From Lutjanus erythropterus (lineage: Eukaryota > Chordata > Actinopteri > Lutjaniformes > Lutjanidae): a stretch of 64,000 nt of DNA. Positions 1-11,236 of this stretch are shown piece after piece. Position 1 is the stretch's first letter. Every line of letters starts with the position of its first letter. Where the stretch lies: NCBI GenBank assembly GCA_020091685.1, contig CM034595.1, forward strand, positions 26,831,933 to 26,895,932. The letters run 5' to 3'. The translations under genes and the position numbers were made by a program. The notes under the pieces were generated by a model, which ran no database searches, was not told the DNA's origin, and saw only the letters and a list, made by a program, of their open reading frames with translations.

Positions 1-85
1 CTGAGATAGGCTCCAGCCCCCTGCAACCCTTCAAGGATAAGCGGTTACAGACAATGAACGAACGAATGAATAAATAATATTAATG
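1..85 (+). repeat. 3' tail of a dispersed retroelement-like repeat
   Basis: The window opens inside a sequence of the type 'GATAGGCTCCAGCCCCC ... GGATAAGCGGTTAC' followed by GAAC/GAAT simple repeats up to about base 85. This wording is widespread in teleost genomes as the 3' end of a LINE/SINE-type repeat with a short tandem tail (recognised from memory; the family is not named). Only the tail is in the window. The sequence to about 950 is AT-rich and shows no coding exon that I can support. Confidence 0.5.
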
Positions 86-880
86 ACTTTACCACATTCA
101 TATGTCAGAATGGACAATATCTATTACGTTAATGCTGTGGTGCATGTTGTGCATCTTTACTACACAGTATAAGATACAAAATATAGAATATTAAGAACAA
201 AATACTATATATACACAGATGCTTAGAGCAAAATATACAGACATGAACATACACTGTGAAAAAATGACTGCTACTGAGAGCAAGTGGAGCCAGTAGTGCA
301 GTAATTGTCAAAATATTGCATAGGAGAAGTTGAAGATATCTTATATTACACAGCACAGATCATAGTGAAGGGAGGGGAGTTAAATAAATAATACACTCTG
401 TACCAGTTGAAACGGATGCACATGATCAACATGTGCACGTGTTCAAATGTGTGTAAAGTAGCTTAGGTCCAGTTCAGCTACTGTGGTGGTGCTGCTGAAG
501 GGTCAGCGCTGTGTGTTTTGTGTGTGAAATCCTTCTTGCACAGATAAAATCCTTGTTTGCAATTGTTTTGTTTCTCAAACATGGAGCCAGATGTCTCGGC
601 TGTTGATTCAGTCGCCTTATTCGTTTAGACGCAGGAGGTAGTCTGCTTTAACTCAACACAAAACCCCTGCCCGCCTCTCTGCACATACTCAGATTCATTA
701 TAACCTCCACCGTCGCAACAATATTAGATATGAGTACACAATAACTCTGAAGGTGTGTGCAACTACTTTAATGTGTACGTTTTTTTCCCGTGTAAAAACA
801 GCCCAGTGATGCTTCCAAAGACTGATGCGCAGCGACATCTTTCTCATGTCGCGGTGTTTGGCAGTCCCTTTGTGGCTAAT

Positions 881-884
<4 letters not shown>

Positions 885-946
<62 letters not shown>
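885..946. repeat. (AC)31 microsatellite
   Basis: An uninterrupted AC dinucleotide run of 62 bases lies just upstream of the CpG-rich block. It creates long spurious Cys-Val or Thr-His reading frames on both strands, which are not genes. Confidence 0.97.
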
Positions 947-948
<2 letters not shown>

Positions 949-954
949 GAGGAG

Positions 955-1420
955 GTGGATGTTAAACCGGGCGGGCTGAGGCTGAGTGACAGCAGGTCCA
1001 GCATTATGCAAATGAGCGGGGTAGTGCAGCGGCAGCGGCGGGCAGATTAGGACTGTGCTCGGGATCAGTGAGCAGCCACCGCTCCGCTCCGCTCCTTCCT
1101 CCCGGAGAGCAACTAGTGCCTCCGTTTTCCACCTGAAAACACGCCGCTCGCAACACTGTCTGCCGTTCAGCTCTGCGCGGTCTCCACACTCACCTTGGAC
1201 ACGTGTTTGTTTGTTTTTTTTTTTATCACAAGCATCGGTATTCCTCATGCAGAGTCAGAGATTTATTTCATACATGCACTGCAGACGGAATAAAAACGAT
1301 AGAAGCGCTGTGCCTCTGCGGGCATGCGCAGCGCGCTCACAGCCCCTCCCCCACTCAGTTAGTTAAGCCGGCGCTATTTCAGAGCTTCTCTCACTTTTGG
1401 AAAAGCAGATTCCTAACCCT
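955..1420. promoter_or_regulatory. CpG-rich block, candidate fsbp/rad54b promoter
   Basis: I count roughly thirty CpG dinucleotides in about 450 bases, with GGCGGG and CCGCTCC runs, in contrast to the CpG-poor sequence on both sides. It lies 0.6-1 kb upstream of the fsbp start codon and is the only strongly CpG-rich stretch upstream of rad54b. In mammals FSBP sits within the RAD54B locus (from memory), so one promoter may serve both transcripts. There is no obvious TATA box. The start sites are inferred, not seen. Confidence 0.5.
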
Positions 1421-2004
1421 AAATAACCTGTGAAACACTGTTTTAAGGCAGTTTTCTCCGTGTGTGCAGGGCAGAAACCCTCTGCAGCCTCCCTTCTGTT
1501 ATAATAAAGAGTGAGTGAGTCTGTGCCGTGCTCTGTGCTGCTGTGCTTGGTTTGGGGTTTAAAGAGACCGAGCTGTAAGTAGGTCGGGCTGGGCTTAAGC
1601 GGCTTAGCTACGTCAGCCTAAGCTGGGAGGAATTCATCCAAAGCCCTCCGCGGTAGGCGGGGGCCTAAACGAGGCTGGCCTAGTTAAGCCTGATTCTTAT
1701 TGTGTGCAGCACAGCCTGTTTTTGTTGTGCAACGTAGCTGAGAGGGAACCAAGGAGTAGTGTGTGAATCCATGCACATGTTAGACATAGCTTATGTTTGA
1801 TTTAAAGAAGAAGAAGAAGAAGAGGAGGAGGAAAGTGTGAAGTGTGAGGGACTTAGACCAGTGTTAGCTTTGTCACCGGGGACAAGGAGAAGACAGCAGC
1901 AGGGACAACAAAAAGACAGGTGGGAGGAGTGAGGAGCCATAGTATCAAGTGTGGGTGACAACTATAGGCCTGACTTGGTCTGTGTGAGTCCGCTATGCTC
2001 TAAG

Positions 2005-2421
2005 ATGGCGTCCAGCTCCGTGTTCCTGTCCAGTATGGTGGGTAAAGCTCGCTCCTCCAACTTCACCCTCTCTGAGAAGCTGGACCTGTTGAAGCTGGTC
2101 CGCCCTCACATCCGCATCCTGGAGGAGCACACCAACAAGCACGCGGTCATCGTGGACAAGAACAAGTGCTGGGACACTGTGGCTGAGCAGTACAACGCCC
2201 TGGGAGGGGACAGGCCCCATCGCACGGCTCAGGGCCTCAGGACCCTCTACAAGAGGCTGAAGGAGTCAGCCAAGCAGGAAGTGATGCAGCGCAGACACGC
2301 CCAGCCAGAGTACAGGGCGAGCATCTCCGAGCCAACCAGGAGAATTATGGAGATGATCCCTCACCTGTTTCACCATGTGCCCATCCATGAGAAGGACCAG
2401 GCACTGCGCAGGTACAGTGTG

Positions 2422-2454
<33 letters not shown>

Positions 2455-4655
2455 GACCTGAAGGATAACACAACAGTCAGGTGAGAGTTTAGTCAGTTCA
2501 GACATGAATCATTAACTCAAACAGTATGTAGTCATAACACTGAATCAACTCTTAGAGGAGGAGAGGAGGGAGAGGCTGAACTCACAGTTCCAAAATCCAA
2601 TCAGATTACACACACTGTGTACATCTTCAGGCTCAACAGGAATATACAGTTTATTTTGCCACCGTTCACTGCTTTAATTTAATGTACATTCAGAAACAGA
2701 TTCAGAATTGCTTTTATTGCTAAGTAAGTACTGTCAGTTTAAACAGCATGAATAGAAAATCTGAAAAAAAAATCAAAAAACATTAGAAACAATATGTTCA
2801 AATACAACTGTTATTTAAAAATGATGGCTATCACGATATCAAAATTTTGAACTTCGTTACAGTACTAGTATAAAAAAGCGATACTTGATACTTATTCTAA
2901 TATCATGGCAAAACAAAAAAAAGTCACCGGCATACAAAAAAGGATTTTTTACTCTTTTTTTTTCTCCTTGTTTTTTAATTAACAGAAAAGTGCAGAAAAA
3001 ATCACTCAACACTGGCTGGTTTTGCTGTCCTGCAAGCCAAACTTCAGGCAGGGAAACAAAGATTAAACTGAACTGAGATCTTGAATGATCACTTACATCT
3101 TTTCTCTTTTTTTTTGTACAGTTTGGCACTTTTGATATTATGGATAGTTAGTATTGTACTGTTTTAAAAGTGGTACTGAAAAAGTAAAAAGAAAGTATCT
3201 GTTGACAGCCTTTTTCAAAATTCTCAATACTTAGTATTGATTAATCTGTCAGTTTAATTTCAGGTGAATCATGTAGTGTATTTAATTTTTTTTCTTTGTA
3301 CAGAATTTGTACATAAATACAGATTTTTTTGCACTGATCCCTAAAATGTGGTTATCAAGCTCTTGTGACAAAGCTATGTAATGGAGATGAGATGTTTCAC
3401 AGTTTAACAATAAACTTTATTGTAAGAAATTACATCAGGGCACTGATACATTTAACTTCCACCAATATATTTAATGATAGTAGTTAACTATAAATATAAA
3501 CACTACAAATTGAACAAAATGTACATATGTATTAAACTTAAATTAAGAAAAACTACTGGATGGGCTCTACAACAAACCACGGCATAATTAAGTGTAAAAG
3601 GATACGTACTTTTAAGAACATCTATATCAAATTAGACCTCAAAATTATGTTTTGAATCTTCTCACATGCAGCAACAAAATTCTAAGTGTGTGTCAGAGCT
3701 GGAATGAATACTGAAAAGTACTGTTGCACTGAAATAAACTAAAATACTGAAATATTACATATACATTACATATATGCATTTAATGTAATATTAGTTTGAG
3801 TAGTTGTAATTAGTTACTTCCACCCCTGTTATTTATGCACAATAATGTAAAACAGAAAGGAAATTTTGGTATGTTTGAGGGTTCACCCAGCATAAGTTTG
3901 TTATTTTTTCTTTGGTGAATCACTTTGTTTCCTCTAGTCTATTTTATAATCAGTCAACTGATGCTTTGATTGATTTATTTAGTTTACATTGTCACCAACA
4001 GATTAGTCTCCACACGCCTCACATAAACAAGATGTTGACACTCAATAAATTTTGTTTAAGCACTCCAGTCTCACATATTTTTGTCCCTCCTTCCATTTTT
4101 AGATTAATATACAAGCACAATTCTCCCATCGAACATCCTGGCAGCAGCTCCTCTCTGGCTGGACTCCAGGAATACTCAGCAGCTGTCCCCAGTATCCCCC
4201 ACGAGGTGGTCCAGCTGGACCCTGAAGAGGATGTCAAACCACCGCCAGACCTCCCCATTCTCCCCACACACACAGGGCCAGGGCTGGACGGAGGCCAGGA
4301 GCGGGACGGAGAGCCAGACTTGGGCAGCGTCCATGATTACGAAGCATCCCTGTCACCCACCCCTTCTTCTGTTAACATACCCCTCTCCACCTCGCCGCTG
4401 CCCTTACGCCACGACCTTTACCCCAACGACATCTACCCTCACCACGAGCCTGACAGGTTTCGCCCTCTGCACCTCGCCAAAGAGGAGCATGAGATGGTGC
4501 TGGCCAATCACAGGAAGGTTGCCATGTACCTGGAGGAGAAGAGGGAGGGACTGAAGAGGAAACAGGAACTGGAGGAGGAACTGCTGAGAGCCAAGATCAA
4601 AGTGGAGAAACTAAAAGCTGCTCGGCTGCGACATGGACTGCCAATTCCTCTATAA
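2005..4655 (+). CDS. fsbp: Fibrinogen silencer-binding protein (Myb/SANT-like DNA-binding factor)
   Basis: Two coding exons, 2005-2411 and 4103-4655, joined in phase 2 across a CAG|GTACAG donor and a TTTTTAG acceptor, give 319 residues; human FSBP has about 299. The N-terminal ~110 residues form the Myb/SANT-like fold of the family ([45 protein letters not shown]). A Pro/Ser-rich acidic middle follows. The protein ends in a highly charged helix ([35 protein letters not shown]), a probable coiled-coil dimerisation segment. In mammals it is a nuclear protein that represses the fibrinogen gamma-chain promoter. The start at 2005 adds ten residues before the Met at 2035, which matches the mammalian start [10 protein letters not shown]; either may be used. 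The 1.7-kb intron starts with a CA microsatellite ten bases after the donor. Confidence 0.93.
2422..2448. repeat. (AC)n tract at the 5' end of the fsbp intron
   Basis: An AC run of about 27 bases begins ten bases downstream of the fsbp exon 1 donor (GT at 2412). Intronic CA repeats near donors can bind hnRNP L and modulate splicing (known from mammals). Confidence 0.9.
2449..4102. other. fsbp intron, remainder
   Basis: AT-rich intron sequence. At about 3410-3550 it holds a segment related to 7305-7440 in a rad54b intron (shared wording around 'CAGGGCACTGA' and 'TAAATATAAAC...ACATATTAAACTT'), so a dispersed repeat is present. No other gene was seen. The intron ends with a polypyrimidine tract and TTTTTAG at 4102. 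Confidence 0.5.
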
Positions 4656-6676
4656 CAAGCATGAACACGCACATCTGTGTCAGAAAGGGAGAGGCTGTGA
4701 GGAGTTTAAAGTGTGGAGCAATCACACTCATCAGTTTGAGAACTTGAATTTCTTTGGGAAACATAGTGCCTCGTACAGACACTGGAAGCCTGTTTGCATA
4801 TTGCAAGATCAAGCTGACTTGTGTTGCCGTCACTCTGTGTTAACGCTTGTCGGTGTTAAAACTCTCATTGTTCTCTCGTTTATTGATAGAGGCAGCAACA
4901 AATCTTGTAAATGTTCACGTTACAAACACTGTGATAATCCAAAATAGGTGTGAAAGTCCAGATTTTAGAAGGGAATTAGTGGTAATGAAAAGTATGCACA
5001 ATGGTGGTGCTTCTCCTGCCTGAATCTGCCTCCAATATGGATCTGTGGGAATTTAAAGGAATAGTTTGGATTGTTTGAAGTGGGGTTGTATGAGGTACTT
5101 ATTCATAGTCAGTGTGTTACCTTGAGTAAACGGTAATCAACGCACTCCCAGTTCACAGAAACAGCAGGAGTACCAACGTAGGCAATGTAGGGTCAGCAGC
5201 AAAACATATTATACCAGTCTAAAAAAAGCTTGTCACTTTTTAGTTTACACTATGTTTAGCGTATTTTCATCACTTTGCTTTTCAGTCACACAGCTTTTCC
5301 GACAGGAAGCTGCTGTTATATGAGACAATTCTTCCTCTTTCCAAAGCAACCAGACTCCTCTGGCAGAACCAATCGTTTTACATCACAGAACACAGGAGTT
5401 TTCTGGTCTACTGCTCTCTGTTTGTGTTATTGTGTGACTTGGATGAATCCTAGCTAACCTTTTAAAACATCAAAATCACACAATTATACAAACAAACTAA
5501 CTTATCAAGGCAGTGATAGACCAGCAACTCCTGTGTTCTGTGATGTAAAATGACTGATTTTGCCAATGAAGTTCAGTTGGTGTGAAGAAAGTGATACTTA
5601 GCTTTTTTTTTTTTAAATGGTAGATTTCCATCAGAAATGGCTGTCTGACAGTGAGGTGAAGTGGTGAAAATATTCTAAATATAGAATATTTATATATATA
5701 GCATACAATTAAACTTATGGAGATTTTTGGCTAAAGTGGCTAAAATACATTTTGCTTATGCTATGGAGAAGTACCTTATACAACCCCATGCCAGATAATC
5801 CGGACTATCAGTTGAAGTACAGTGTTAATTAACTTTATTACCTAGGATTTTTTAAAAATGATTTTCTTTCACGATTTACTGGAATGTCACGAGTGTGAGA
5901 GTCAGCTCAGCTCACATCAGGGAGATTGTTTAATGCTCCATTCATTCCTTGTAAAGAAAACTTCTGCTTGACTTGACTTCTCTAAAAATCAGATGTGATA
6001 AAGTAAAGAGTGCAATGAAGCACTGCAAACTAACACAGACAGTTAGCAGTTAGATATATAAGTTCTCAGATGTCCAAGATTGAAGCACATGTTAAACTGT
6101 TGAAGGCCTTAAGACACGATGCTAATGATGACTGATTCTGTTCTGTGAGTTGTGTTCAGTTTGAAGTGAGTCAAACATGTTTCACGTCAGTGTTTCTCTC
6201 CGTTTACTGAATTAATGGCCAGTTAATTGATCAAAAGAAGGGAGATGTGGAATTGGTTTTGTGATGTTACTGTTATTTAATGTACTGTATGTAATTACAA
6301 CATTGATTGTAATGTAATGTTGGTTAACAAGTGTTGTCAGTCTCTTTTACAGTTTGACCATATGTTCTCTTATTTCTATAAAAAACAAATTAAAGTTGAT
6401 ATTCTTCTGGTCTTGTGTTTATTATATGTCAAACAAACATGCACTCTTGTATTTCAGCCTCTGTGTGGAGGTTATTTTCTCTTAACTGAGTTGTCAAAGG
6501 ACAACAAGATGACTCAGGTTGGTACTCAAGGTTTCAGGCATGTGAACGAATCAGTGGCAGATAATTGTGAGGCTCTGGTGTGATGTGTAGACTTGGAGTA
6601 ACAGTGACCTCTGTTGGTGGTTTGTGCGAGTGGAATTTCTGTTGGTTATTCACTGTTGTATGTCTTTGTGTTACAG
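4656..6676. other. Gap between fsbp and the first rad54b exon seen
   Basis: This stretch should contain the fsbp 3' UTR and rad54b intron or 5' sequence. I see no unambiguous AATAAA for fsbp; an ATTAAA occurs near 6389. A fold-back element fills 5053-5810. Small open frames here look spurious. I searched for the short N-terminal rad54b exon (the mammalian protein starts MRRSAAPSQ) and could not place it here or upstream. Confidence 0.5.
5053..5810. mobile_element. Fold-back MITE-like element, copy 1
   Basis: The left end TTAAAGGAATAGTTTGGATT ... GTGGGGTTGTATGAGGTACTT is mirrored by the right end, whose reverse complement reads GATAGTCCGGATTATCTGGCATGGGGTTGTATAAGGTACTT. Two internal segments are also palindromic to each other ('CACAGAACACAGGAGTT' against 'AACTCCTGTGTTCTGTGATG'). 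A second copy lies at 62917-63586. There is no transposase. The structure fits a non-autonomous terminal-inverted-repeat DNA element; the superfamily is not assigned. Confidence 0.75.
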
Positions 6677-9600
6677 GGCTGAATGGTTGTCCTCAGTTGA
6701 CTCCTGCGTCTCCTCAGACCCCTCAGCCTTCAGCGGGGTCAGCACGTGTCTCTGCAGCTGCAGGCTCAGACTCTGGCTGCAGTCAGGACGGCGCCCGTTA
6801 CTTTAGTGTGATGTGGTGTAAGGCCAGTAAGAAGAAGCACAAGCGCTGGGAGGGCGACGCGGTCCTGGTTACAAGAGGACGCACGGCCACGCTGAAGGAT
6901 ATGGAGGGCAAGGACATTGGCAAGGGTGAGACAGAGATGCCCCAAGGTTTTTTTTAATTGGGGTTTTCAGAGGTAAACATACAGATGAAAAAGTATTGCA
7001 TATAATTAGATTGTTGTTAAGAAAAAAACAGATATGAAAACAGAAATGAGATAAAATAGAAAAATCTATTTTCTTTTTACAGATTAGTATTTTAAAATTT
7101 TGCAACTTCAGGGAGCTACTGATGCTGATATTAAAGTAAAAAAGTAAAAATCCAATGTTCATATTTTGGTTGATATCCTTTATACAGATTATAACCTACA
7201 GTATATAGAATATATGCATAAACACTTTTTGCAATAATTCCTTAAAAGTTTTGAAAACCTGTGTCTGATTAGATATGCAGTGGAGGCACAATATTTTACA
7301 ATCAGCCTTATTGTCCAAAATGATGTCAGGGCACTGAAGCAGTAAGTTTTCACTGGACTCTATAATAATTATAAATAACTATAAATCGAAAACATAAATA
7401 GAGCAAAATATATGTACATATTAAACTTGATTAAACTCCATTAAACTACCATCACAGACCAATACCAGGCTGATGACATCAATCAACTAATATATCAATT
7501 GGGCTGTAGTTCAAATATAGACGACATGAAACTGTAGTAAGACGAGATTAGTTAGAAAAAAACAAACAAAACGGAAGTAGATGACGGAAAAAAATTAAGA
7601 AATAGAAAAAAACATATAATATAGTAGCTGTGGTTGTCATATATTTAAATAAATCTTTAACATAAATTACTTTAAATTGTAATTCATACCAAGTGTTCTG
7701 GTTGGAAACATCAAGTGTCAGAATATCAAGACAGCATCTCCTCTGATCTCTGAAGTGTACTCATGAAATTTGATGTTAGTGATGTTATTCTTAACAACTA
7801 CACCTTGAGTACCTGTGTGTAGCCCTGCAGCAAGGTCAGGCATCCAAACAAGACGTCCACTGGAGTCAAGTGTTCAGACTTATCAAGCAGACACAGAGCA
7901 AAATTTGCATTGATTTGGAGTCATATTTCTTGTCAATGTAAATCCAACAATCGCTCTGATTTTTAGCTCTGTTTGATCGCTACCAACTCCTGAAGGAAAT
8001 ATCTGGCTCTTTAGCTGCAAATTGCACCCCTTGCTCACCAGCTACATGCTAACTGTGTCTGTCTGCCGTTTTGAGTTGGCCCATAGAAATGCTACAGTTC
8101 CTTTGCTGGTTTGTTGAACCTATCACTCTGATAATACCACCAAACATAACAGTGGAAGTGATGCTATAAATCTGCTCTTATGAGTTTTGCATTTGGAAAA
8201 TGTAAAATAGTAGAGCAATACAAAAAAATTTCTAACACCATACAGGGTCATGAGTTCATAATTTTGTGTCTTTGTGTAGGAAGCGGCTACAAAGTGTCCG
8301 AGCTGGCATCCCTGTCCGAGGGAGAGACCCTGATGATTGGAGGGAAGGAGGTGGAGGTGATGGGTGTCATCTCTGCTGAGGACTTCGCAAGGGGACGCTG
8401 TTTCCAGGATGTCCAGGTAGAGAAAGATGAGGCACACACAAAGTCAGCTCCACCTCCCTCTCGTCGCTTGATGTCCAAACCTTTCTGCCCCCCAGCACTG
8501 TCTGGGAGAGCAAATCATCCAGGATTCAAAGCAGAGGAGGAACAAACCTGCAGACCACGCCATGACCCACTGGCTCCAGGTACGTACATGAAAACACATT
8601 ATTTATGGAAACAACAAGTTCTCATTAGTTGCTTTGATTGTATGCATTATGAAATCCTGTTTATATGATTCAGTTTTTCAAAAAATCCACAATTAATTGA
8701 AATGTCTTTTTTGTTCCTCATTGAAGTTGTTTGTTAGACAGTTTCCTCTGCTGAAATATAACACTAATTCTTCCTCATAATGTGTCATAATTTTTATTTT
8801 TGCAGGTGCACTGGTGATGCCTCGCCCCTCTGCTAACCACCAGTGGTCTAATAACAAGTCAGGGCTTCCCGTGGTTGATGTTGTTGTTGACCCTTTCCTG
8901 ACCACTCACCTGCGACCCCACCAGAGAGACGGCATTCTCTTTCTCTACGAGTGCGTCATTGGCATGAGGTAATGGAGATGTTCCTGTAACGGTTATATCC
9001 TGTTAAAATAAATGAATCTGCTTTAGCTTCACAGCAGGATAAATTGCTATTATTAATGATGTATTTTATTGTGTGCGTCGTGCCTCAGAGTTGTGGGTTG
9101 CTACGGGGCTATCCTGGCTGATGAGATGGGTTTGGGGAAGACCCTCCAGAGCGTGGCGCTGTCCTGGACGTTGCTGAAACAAGGACCATACGGTGGGAAA
9201 CCAGTTGCTAAGCGTGTCCTTGTGGTCACCCCTGGTAGCCTTGTGCAGAACTGGGCTGCAGAGTTTAACAAGTGGCTGGGCCGTGAGAGGATCAGTGTTT
9301 TCGCTGTGGATCAGGTGAGGAAGGAAGAGGAAGTTTATTTCTTTTTGATTTACACGGAGCTCAAGCAGCCTGATGTCAGCATAAATAGAAAGATTTCTGT
9401 TAGATTCAAGGTTTCAGGTTTAATTTATCATGAAGAAAGAGTTTTATTTATATAGCACTTCATTTCACCTCACTAATAGCATTGCACTTTACATTGAGAA
9501 GAATTTAGCAGCAAGTAACAGCATATGTAGTAATAATTGTAACAATATAATGTAAATACAAAATAGTACAAAAGATCTCCCTCCTGAAGACTGAAGAACC

Positions 9601-11201
9601 CACATGTTGCTGAAGGTCTCATTAAGTTACATAGGTCATATAGAGGCATCAGTATTTAACTGAGACATTTTCATAACCAGTTAAAAACTTCTTGTGTTAC
9701 GTTTAAATTGTTTTGTATTTTATCCCTCTGTGCTCTTGTTGCATTCTTCTTTCTTGAATTTCATTGATGTCTTATTCAACTCTGATCTATAAATTTTCCT
9801 TGTTTAAATCTTTCTGTCATATTCACTCATTTACCTTCATGTAGCATGTATTAAATCATTAATATACCTTCTTTGTTGACATTTATGTAGGACCACAGGA
9901 TAGAGCAGTTTGTGTTGTCCCCTCTGCACAGCGTTCTTGTGATCAGCTATGAAATGCTGCTGCGCTGCCTGGAGCAGGTGTGTTCAACTTATGTCTCACT
10001 TCCTGCTGTGCATGTTACAAATGACTCTGCTTGTATTATATTTTTGTTTTTATTTATAGTATTATTTTCTAGAACTGCAATTATCATTTTCTCGATTAAT
10101 TGATTAGTTGTTTCATACAGAAAAGGTGAAAAGCGTTGATTGGTGTTTCCCAAAAGCTCAAGATGTCATTCTCAAATGTCTTGTTTTGTCCACAGCTGAA
10201 AGACACTCAGTTTATTGTCATAGAAACCACAAAATATTCACATTTGAGGGGCTCAAGTCAGAGAATTTGGATATTTTTTCTCTAAAAATGTCTCAAGAGG
10301 ATTAATCAAAATAATTGGTGGTTAATTTAATAGTTGACACCTAATCCATTAATTGACTAATCATTGCGGCTCTATTATTCTCTCATGTTTTCAGGTGCAG
10401 AAAGTGGACTTTGGTCTTGTAATTTGTGACGAGGGCCACAGATTAAAGAACAGCAGCATCAAAACATCGTCAGCCCTCAGCAGCCTGAGCTGCACTCGCA
10501 GAGTCATATTAACAGGTGCACATTTATACTGAAAGAGATGGGAAATTGTTAAAAACCACAGCTTCTTGTAAAGGTTTTATAATGAATTGTCTTTTGTTTT
10601 GAAGGCACCCCAGTTCAGAACGACCTGCAGGAGTTCTATGCGATTATAGAGTTTGTAAACCCAGGGATTCTTGGTTCATCCACTGCGTATAGGAAAGTGT
10701 ACGAAGAGCCCATTCTACGCTCCAGACAGCCCTCCTGCTCAGAGGTGATGCTTGCCTCATCCTTTCCATGTAGTCACTTGACATGTACGGATAACTTTAT
10801 ACGGAATTAAACCTGAACTCAAATCTACCAACAGGAGGAGAGGGGTTTGGGAGAAGAGCGAGCAGCAGAGCTCTCTCGTCTGACTGGCATGTTCATCCTA
10901 AGACGCACACAGGAGATCATCAACCGCTACCTGCCTCCTCGTCTGGACTGGACGTTGTTCTGCGAGCCGTCCCCTCTGCAGCTGGAGCTGTACAAGCAGC
11001 TCCTCTGCCACAGGGTCTTCAGAGCCTGTCTTCAGGGCTCCACACAGACTCACACACACCTGGCCTGCATCACTGCACTGAAGAAGCTCTGCAACCACCC
11101 TGGTCTGCTCCACTCCACTGTCAAGGTTAGGCTCTTTGTTAGTCGATAAGGGAGAGTGAAACCTGTATTGAGGCACACTGCACTGCCTTTTTTGTGGAAG
11201 T

Positions 11202-11236
<35 letters not shown>

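Noticed and set aside
698-1248. Open frames full of Cys-Val or Thr-His repeats on both strands
   Set aside because: They are translations of the (AC)31 microsatellite at 885-946 and have no splice context or homology.
1323-1361. Frame MRSALTAPPPLS in the CpG-rich block as a possible rad54b N-terminus
   Set aside because: It only loosely resembles the mammalian start, reaches a stop codon after 12 residues, and has no donor in phase 1.
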